This document shows, one piece after another, positions 46,042 to 64,000 of a stretch of 64,000 nt of DNA; position 1 is the stretch's first letter; each line of letters begins with the position of its first letter. Location: assembly GCF_041146795.1 (NCBI RefSeq), contig NC_135177.1, positions 23,100,560 through 23,164,559 on the forward strand. The letters are read 5' to 3'. The notes beneath the pieces are model-generated. The model ran no database searches, was not told where the DNA came from, and saw only the letters and a program-made list of their open reading frames with translations. The position numbers and the translations under genes were made by a program. Source of the stretch: Maylandia zebra (lineage: Eukaryota; Chordata; Actinopteri; Cichliformes; Cichlidae).

Positions 46042-49000
46042 TCAGGATTTTAAAATCTCATCTCTCCAGCTCTCCCGGTCCCGCCTTTGTCGCTTTCGGG
46101 CTAGTTCTGGGAAGTATGCGCTGTTGTAAGGCCTCTCCCTCTCGCTCACTTCCCTCCCAGGCTCCTTTCCTTTGCCGCTCCTCTGCTCCAGAAGTGCCTG
46201 GGCTCTCCTCCTTTCCTCAGCCTCCCTCTGTAAACGCTCAGCACGTAACCTTTCTATCGAGCTGGAAGAGACCAGACAGACATTTTGTTACCGACCTGCT
46301 TTGATATTCACCACAAGATCGCTTTAATTTGACTTGAGCCCCAGTAAAATACTAAGGGGGATAAAACTTCCAGACAATCAATACTGGTATTCTTACCTCT
46401 CGCCGCTGCTCCTCTTTTCCCCTTTGTCTCTTTTTTCCTTTTTCTTGCTCTTGTGCTCCTTTCTGTCTTTCTCTCCGAGAGCTTTCTTCATATCTTTCAA
46501 AGGATCCAAACTATCCTTCAGTCTACGATCCTTCTTCTCTCTCTCCTCTTCACTTATCCCTTTTCTCTTTTCTTTTTCTTTGCTCTCCTCTTTGTCTTTG
46601 CTGCTTTTCAGATACCACGGCGTGACCTCAGACCCCGGCTGGGGTCCCAATGACACCAGTAAGCCAATGGCTCTTTCCTGCTTCTCCTAGAAACCCCCCC
46701 CCACAAAAACAACAACAGAAAACAAATATTTTGTGTTATTTTTTTCATTACTGTAGCACACTTTTTGTTTATACATGTGTTTGTTTTGTTTATACAATGC
46801 CCAACAGATAGGAGAATGTAAATATCTGAGTAGCCAGACGGGACATTAACCTGTCTTTAACCTTCCACGAGCTCCATAGTACTTGTTCCTAAGTGCAAAT
46901 AGCAGAGCTAACTGTCTGAGGCATCATGTGTGCCGCATGCTGTGTGCTATTTGAGCAGCTCCCTCACATAAAACCAGCAGTGGGAAGATGTCAAAAGCAA
47001 ACTATTTCTTGTTGTGTGATAAAGGAAAACAGTGGGAAAAAATGCGACCTGATACTCTCGACCGTATTCCAAGCTAAAGTCGAAAAGGTCTAGAAGAGCA
47101 GATGAACTGCTTTTTGATTGGTCTCTATTTTAGCTTCATATTGTTAAAACAGGAAGTTGTTGATGGGGTAGGAAAGTTTGAAAGGTACGAAACTGGTAAA
47201 AGTTTTTGTATTTTGTAGGTTTGGCCTGTGGGTGTGGGAAAAATAGTTTCTGGTGCTACATATAAAAAAAACAATAACAAGTTTCACTTACATGTATGAA
47301 ATTCTGTAGCCTGACTTAAACCTGCAATATTTAGAAAAAAAGCCTCTTGGAGACATGCTCTAAACCCAACAGGAAGTCCAGTGTTTTAAATGTAAAATGC
47401 TTTTTTTCAGGCAGTACACTTTATCAAACTCCTCTTAGAGAACTTTAATCTAAAGACCTTGGCAATGCCAAACTAAGAAGTTTTTGAGTTTGTGTTGTCT
47501 GGTGCGTCCATGTCAGCTCAGCAAATTTTGATTAGTTGCCACAAAAAGCTCTTATAACTCAAATGTACACTGTCCACTCTGTCCTGAGCTTGACGTCCTG
47601 GAAGCGAGTCTGGAGACATCTACACAAAGTCAGCGCGACAGCTAGTGGCAACAGGAAATCAGCATTAGGTGATAAATCGTGGCTGACAATATCCCTTTTG
47701 AAATCCAAACACTCAATACAGCAACGTGACATACAATTAGTAGGTGTTCTTGAAAGAAAGAAAGTGCTTATACAAAGTGTTTGGAAGTAGTGCATATACA
47801 CATATGTATATACATGAAAGGTTACCAAGGAAACCAGAAATGTTTTTGAGAGCGTTTTCAAAATGCTGCGTTTTCCATCAGCAAAAACGCTGTCTCAGTG
47901 TGGACAGGAGGCCGAAACAGAGAGAAAACAATGCGTTTTCAAACGACAACGCATTAGTGTGGACGTAGCCTGAGTGTAGCGTATCTCATTATGCACCAAG
48001 GTGTTTCCCACCACACCACTTCAAAAATTCAACTTCCTGTTGAGTTCTGAATTTACTGAAGCAAAAAATTTTAATTAACTAAAACACAACAACTGTTATG
48101 GATATTCTCTGCTATTAAAACAGGACACACAATAAACTAATATACTTCAGCAAATCATTAAATAAATGTAAATGGTACTAAAGTGCCTCTGCTTTGCCAT
48201 CAGCAGCATTTTGGCATTTTCTGACCTGTGATTGGAAAGCCTTGATCACATCCACGGGCTTTAACTTGTATTTATATTGTCTGTCTGAATTAATTTCCCA
48301 CCCGTCTCATGCTGCATCTATTTACGCTGCATGCATACATACTGGCACTGGGCTGCAGAATAGAATAGCAGGTATGATGACAACAAGACAAAAATTTAAA
48401 CTGATTGCATTGCTTTTTAAAGTGTGGTGATAACAAACCACTCAAATGACATCTGAGAAAACTACACCCACTAATGATGAGATTAGATAAGAATCATCTT
48501 TTCTCTGGCAACATTTCAAAAACATACAAAGCATTTAGCATTTTTGTGACTGAGCTGAAAAGCAAGATTTTGCAGATCCACTCCTAACTACTAAAGGTTT
48601 TTAATGGAAAAAATGAAAATGTAAATGGTATTCAGCACTGGACCTGCAACCACAGACCATGCAGGACACTGAACCCAGATGTGGTACCAAACTTGCAAAA
48701 GCTTTGCTATCATTCAGCTGCTACGTCAGAGCAAAAGAAAAGCATGAAAGAGAAGACTGACAGAAGCAGCAGCACGGACACCTTTTCTTCTTTCTTTTCC
48801 CTGAGATACTCCTCATTCCCCTTCTTCTCCGAGGACTCCTCCAGGGGGAAAAGATTGAGATGCTCCAGAGCTCCACTTCCTCCACCCTGTTCCTCATCAC
48901 CATCATCTCTGCTTCCTCCTGTTGGCTGAAGAGCAGCTCGGGCTTTCCTTCTCAGATACTCTGTACGTGCCTGTAAACAATGAACAACAATTAAAGGACA

Positions 49001-51135
49001 TTCATGGGCACGGCAAAGCTTATTTAACCTTCATAATAAAAAACTAAACTCAAATCATAAATACTTAAGTTTTCTACTGGTGCCAATTTAGAGACGTACA
49101 GTACATTTACAGCAATCTGAATAGTAACACACAGGAAATGTTAGCATTGATTTCCAGGTGTTGTTGTTTTTTTTAAAATATTAACAAAAGACAGCATACA
49201 ACAGTAAATGTGTTGTTTTTTACAATTGTAGAGGATAGGCGTGCACTAGTGAGAGATCTATTAGGGATGCAGTGATTGCAAAACTCTGGACCAATACTGA
49301 TGTTTAAAATAACAACTTGTTTGTTTTTTAATTAGTATATTACATATTTTTACCATTAACTATCCACCCTTTTTTGGCAGGGGAAATAAAGAAAAGATCA
49401 CTACACCGTTTGAACATTTAGTCAGCACAAAAGTTAGCTGACACATCAGAGAAACAATGCTAATCAGCAGTCAACAAGGACAGTATCTGATGCTTACACT
49501 CTACCTATTATAATGCATACGTGGTTGCTAATATTTAGTCTGCTTTCACTCTGTTGTTTCATAAAAACAGGGTGTTTCCTGTCTCAGTGTGGGCCTTTTA
49601 AGGGGTTCTGGACATCTGGGTTACTTAACGTATCAAAGGTCTATATGTTTTCCAATACATTTTGTCTATTTGATCAACAAAAATTTATTTTAAGCTTTAA
49701 TAAGTTAAATAAAATGGTTAAAAATATTTTTAGTGACAGTGGATGGCAAAAAAAACCCTCACTGATGGGCTCAAAGCTTCTTTAAATACAGTAAAACCCT
49801 AATAATCTCTGCAATGCAACACATAAGTGTAGCAGAGAACAATCTGTTCTCGCATGATAACATTTTATTCCGGCTCTGCACGGCCCACTACATTTTACCC
49901 CCTGTGATACTGAGCTACTTCAATGTCATCTCACGTTTCCTGTCCTTTACTTTAATGTACAGTACTGACATTATTGTTTTTGGGTAACTTTTCTGTAATA
50001 CATTTGATTTCAAAATAATTCTGCCTTTTTAATATATTTATTTTTTAGATTTCCATCCCATTATAAAAAGCTTTAATATTCTACATATTTATTTATTGTG
50101 CAAAATGTAGATTAAAAAGAGAATGCCTTAATTTGCATTTTGCAATTTTTATTCACAACTGTTATTGTTGTTTATAACCAATGTTTTAAATGATTTTGTT
50201 GGCAGCAACAGATCTCAAAAAGTTGGGACAGTGGTAACAAAAGGCTGGAAAAGTAAGCTTAACTAAAAGGAAACAGCTAGAGGAATATTTTGCAACTAAG
50301 TTAACTGCCAACGGCTCAGTAACATGACTGGATATGCAAAAACTGTGTCTACAAGTTGTGTACCAATTTCAGCATAAAGCTCCTAAATGTAAAGTTACAA
50401 AGACTTTGAATATCAATACTAGATGCCTGTGATTTTTGGCAACACAGGCAACAGTGCAGTAAAAATAGGCAGGATTCTGTCATGGAGTCACTGCATGGGT
50501 TCAGGAACACTTTCAGAAATTACTGTTACACTTCAAAGTAGCCATATGTGAACATGATACAAAAACGCTGCCTTCTCTGGGCCAAAGCCTATTCAAAATG
50601 GACTGAGGCACAGTAGAAACTGTTTCTCAAGGTACAACGTGTGCATTAGTGCCTATGGAACTGGCAGCTTGCAAATCTGGAAAGGTACCATCAGTGCTTC
50701 AAGGTATATTTAGGTTTACTTAATTTAAAAATCCTCACTGTTTTCAGCAACACTTTACACAGTATTCTAACTTTTTTGTAACTAGGGTTGGACTAAGAGC
50801 ATCTCAGGTAGGCCCTACTGAAAAAGGACATTTACTGTATACTTTTATTATAAATGAGTACTTTTTTTTATGTTGTTCAAGTTAGTAACCTTGCTTCTGA
50901 TCATATCTGGTTTGAATTTGAGGTATCCTGCTCAAACTACATGGGAAACAGAGCAAAAAGTATGTACAGTAACAGCACGCCACGGTCATCCACCCGGAGT
51001 CACCTCTTGCTCCGCGCGTTCCACGCGACGCTTGGCCTCGCGCTCCTCCTCTGCTGCCTGGGCCTCGTCCCTCCGCACTCGAGCGACGTTGTCTTTGTTG
51101 CGGACATGCCAGCTCTTCTTCGGAAGGATGTTCAT
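46042..51135 (-). CDS. leng1: Leukocyte receptor cluster member 1 (LENG1)
   Basis: LENG1 is a small basic, charged nuclear protein of the CIR-N-domain type. Its precise role is poorly known. Coding exons in order: 51004-51135, 48782-48970, 46397-46686, 46042-46261. The sum is 831 nt, or 276 aa (human 264). The protein starts [20 protein letters not shown], nearly identical to human and containing the CIR-N core. It continues with [22 protein letters not shown], an [14 protein letters not shown] segment matching human EKALGILTYLG, a Lys/Glu-rich low-complexity stretch in exon 3, and a conserved end with [20 protein letters not shown] and [14 protein letters not shown]. It lies between lmtk3 and tmc4 on the same strand. 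Neighbouring TMC4 is also its neighbour in human. Confidence 0.95.
47840..47975 (-). repeat. Probable MITE-like repeat
   Basis: On the minus strand the piece starts GGCTACGTCCACACTAATGC and contains repeated 'gcgttttc' words, as in a common fish interspersed repeat. It lies in the leng1 intron. The left boundary and family are not resolved. Confidence 0.4.
50200..50725 (+). mobile_element. Tc1/mariner-like remnant in leng1 intron 1
   Basis: Plus-strand landmarks are 'ctcaaaaagttgggacag', 'gggttcaggaacacttt', 'cttctctgggcc' and 'gtgcctatggaactggcag'. They occur in the order seen in a common teleost Tc1-like element but with large internal losses, so it is inactive. Confidence 0.65.
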
Positions 51136-51640
51136 TGTTCCCTTGGCGACTGTTACTACTATAGGTTAGCAGTCGGCTAGCAGCGGCAAAAGTGGAAGGA
51201 AAACGTGAATAAGTTCCCCCAAATAAAGCCGCTAGTTGTGGAAGGAAATGCGTCAATGCCCCAAAGCGGAAAATAGAATAAAAATATATAAATATACAAA
51301 AACAAACTTTATATTTGCAGCTTTGACCTCCCAAGAGGCAGAGCTAACGAGATAATGTTAGCCGATGTTTGCTACTTTCCACATCTACTTTACCTTAAGG
51401 ACTCAGCACCACGCATAGATATCACATTTCCGCCAATTTAGCAATATTTTTTTAACATTTTACTCTCTAAAACAGGGCCCAGGCACTGTCACCAACTTGT
51501 TGAGTGAAGAATTGTTCTTGTTGGACAGGTAGCAGGACCTCACAGGAACAGGCAGACCCAAACAGGAAGTAAACAGTAGCTCCATGTTGAAGCAATAACA
51601 CAATGGCGACAGCAGAGGGGGCTGTTATGTTTCTCATTTT
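51136..51640 (-). promoter_or_regulatory. leng1 5' UTR/promoter and tmc4 3' boundary
   Basis: The interval holds the leng1 5' region, with GCTAGC, GTTAGC and GCTAAC words at about 51,165-51,365, and ends at the inferred tmc4 poly(A) signal (minus AATAAA at 51638-51643). Only about 0.5 kb separates the two genes. Confidence 0.45.
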
Positions 51641-51910
51641 ATTTTATTATGTAAAGAAAAGAATATCTGCTTTGAAGGACAGACAGAAAAGGCACTAATC
51701 TATTTACATAGTGGAAATGTTATACTCTAATAACGATAAAGTTTTAATTCTCCTTCTTTATGTATTCCTTTAAAAAAAATCACAACTTTTAATACAGTTA
51801 TCTTCGTGCAGACGTGTGTGGTAAAACCTAGCCTGCATTAAATTATAAACATAAAAACAAGTCTTATTATGTTGTTTTCAAGACGGTAGATCCTTGCCCA
51901 TATGTCGTGT

Positions 51911-62097
<10,187 letters not shown>

Positions 62098-62340
62098 CGT
62101 CTAAGAGTTTAAAACAAAACAACAAATACGAGCAGGTAAATCTGATCACCTCCAATGTAATTGTAAATATGAGAGTTTTGTCTCTGTATTTCACCGGCCA
62201 TCTCTCTGACGAATGTTAACAGTTTTCCTCTACGATCACATCTAATAGCTGACCGACAACAAATCCAGACTCAAACAAATAAGTGAAACACTTCCTTGTG
62301 AGGATAATCTGCGTATCCATGACCTGCTTCCTTGTTGTCC
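62098..62340 (-). other. tmc4: tmc4 5' UTR and proximal promoter (inferred)
   Basis: An in-frame TAG lies a few bases upstream of the chosen ATG, which supports the start. No splice acceptor is needed here, so the 5' UTR may be continuous. The start site is unknown. Confidence 0.4.
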
Positions 62341-64000
62341 CCTTTCACGGACTTTACTCCCTTTGTAAATGACTGCACATACACTTCCTTATTGGCTTCA
62401 ACCTAATGAGTTAGCTTTACCCAGCCAGAAGGGAAAAGCACACTGAAAACAAGGATGTCAGATATTTTGTCTTGAAGTGCTAAAATCATAAATGTCTTTG
62501 ACTTTACAGGAGAGGGGAGGAAATTAATGCATTTTAACAGCGGACAGGGATGCCAGGAAATGAAATACAACACGCTGCTGTGTACAACAAAAGCAACAAA
62601 AGGTTTTTAATAACAGGATGTCGTTAACAAACATTTACCTAGAGAAAGCACTGCGTCCCAATGCTTTGCAGAGGCTTTAATATGACCTTTATAACAAACT
62701 AAATCTTCACAGAGGAAATGCTGAAATGTATTGCACTTTCAACACTGTTACAAATCAGGGAACGTTACAGCCGGCGCAAAAACAAAACCCCCCCCACAAA
62801 TAATAACCTCAAGACCATACAGTGCGAACTAACAGTGAGGGAATGGCAATAACTCAATAACATCATGTATTAACTTTCTGCTGAAGTGCACTGAGGAGAT
62901 CAAACAGTTTTACATTAATGTTACAGAAATGTTTGTATCACAAAAAATGAAAATATGGCCTCTCTAAAACATCATCGCTGCCTTAAAGAGAATTAACAGT
63001 TGAGACATGCTCAGGGTGTTCCCCACCTCTTGCAGTCAGCTGAGATTGGCTCCTGAATTTATTTTAGGAGCTTTATTGACAATATCCCCCAATCCTAGCT
63101 GTGCTGTTTTCAATGACAAACACTGGCAGCTTATAGAAAATTGTAAGTCTTCACATTAAATGTTTGGTCCCTACCCAGAATGTTACACGATGGCAGTACA
63201 GACATTTTGGCAGTGAACGGACTATTGTTATCATTTACATGGCACACCTTTCCCTGGATACAACAGCATGCAGTGGAGATGCTCCTGATATGATCTAAAC
63301 TGCTTACATCTATAAGCAGAACAGTGAGGGGAACTAATGCAAAAAAGATAAAAGAAAAAAAAGGAATTTAGAGGATTAAAATTTAGGACACAGTAATGTT
63401 TGGCATACAAAAATAACAGAACATACAGTGTGTGCATGTGTGTATATAACATATATATATATACACATATAACATATTACCTAAAACAGTTAATGAGGTC
63501 CTAATTTAATTAGGCAGGAATACAAAAGGTCAATTCTTATCAAACAGACCAAAATAGCTGAACTAATGACACACTCATTAGGTTATCTCCATCATAAAAC
63601 TAGTCATTCATCATTCTAATATAGGCTGTAGCCAGGATCTCAACATGACATGCACCTCGTTTGATTAGAAATACAATTCAAGACTGCTTATACCTCATGA
63701 AATACTATCAAGACCACCATACAGGTGACAGGAGTGGATTACTAGTGCAGCAGGTAATGGTAAGAATCTTTCAGATGTGAATACAAGCACTGAAATCTGG
63801 GTGTTTGCTCCTTTTAGTGCCCTTAACTTAAAAAAACCCCATGCACCACTGGTATTATCCATCACTTCCAGGTGAGGAAACGGCCGTCTTTTTTTCTTTT
63901 TCTTTTTAAAACCACACATTTTCAACATTTTACTTGAAAGATAATTGCAGTAACACACTTATAACAACAACATATGGATACTAAGGGGACTGAAACCACT
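62341..64000. other. Spacer upstream of tmc4
   Basis: I see no supportable coding exon. In human the next gene is MBOAT7, but nothing here resembles it. A TA-rich microsatellite lies near 63,448-63,470. Confidence 0.5.

Noticed and set aside
46393-46690. Lys/Glu-rich frame considered as chance low complexity
   Set aside because: Rejected as chance, because it forms leng1 exon 3 with correct phase on both sides and a conserved start.
62341-64000. Possible MBOAT7 exons expected from human gene order
   Set aside because: No segment translates into recognisable acyltransferase sequence in any frame.

Overview
This window is vertebrate nuclear DNA, most likely from a teleost fish of the percomorph or cichlid type. 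It holds five intron-containing protein-coding genes with GT-AG splice sites. Introns and spacers carry Tc1/mariner remnants, a hAT-type MITE, tRNA-headed SINEs and an L2/CR1-like LINE, a typical teleost mix. The species cannot be fixed from sequence alone.

Layout. 1-1.7 kb: spacer with Tc1 debris. 1.83-12.8 kb, plus strand: cnot3, a CCR4-NOT deadenylase subunit (18 exons, 908 aa). 12.8-14.4 kb: tail-to-tail spacer with a Tc1 remnant. 14.42-22.1 kb, minus strand: prpf31, a U4/U6.U5 tri-snRNP protein (13 coding exons, 507 aa). 23.07-44.3 kb, minus strand: an LMTK3-type lemur tail kinase (17 coding exons, 2757 aa, one exon of 6,244 nt). 46.04-51.3 kb, minus strand: leng1 (4 exons, 276 aa). 51.64-62.3 kb, minus strand: a TMC4-type transmembrane channel-like gene (15 exons, 703 aa). 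62.3-64 kb: spacer with no recognisable gene.

I assembled each coding chain by hand from splice sites and recalled family alignments. All five chains keep one open frame from ATG to stop and have whole-codon totals, which is strong internal support. Transcription starts and poly(A) sites are estimates.

Context. CNOT3, PRPF31, LENG1 and TMC4 are neighbours in the human 19q13.4 leukocyte receptor region, so this is conserved microsynteny. Two things differ here: prpf31 converges on cnot3, and lmtk3 (human 19q13.3) lies between prpf31 and leng1. The genes do not form a pathway. cnot3 acts in mRNA decay, prpf31 and probably leng1 in splicing-related nuclear functions, lmtk3 in neuronal signalling, and tmc4 is a membrane protein.

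I found no convincing new system. The most interesting signals are a three-fold internal motif repeat in the Lmtk3 tail, five perfect hairpins with tiny loops that look like template-switch scars, a hAT MITE with an exact 8-bp target duplication, a ZNF143-like site at the prpf31 promoter, and TAGC-rich 5' regions at three housekeeping genes.
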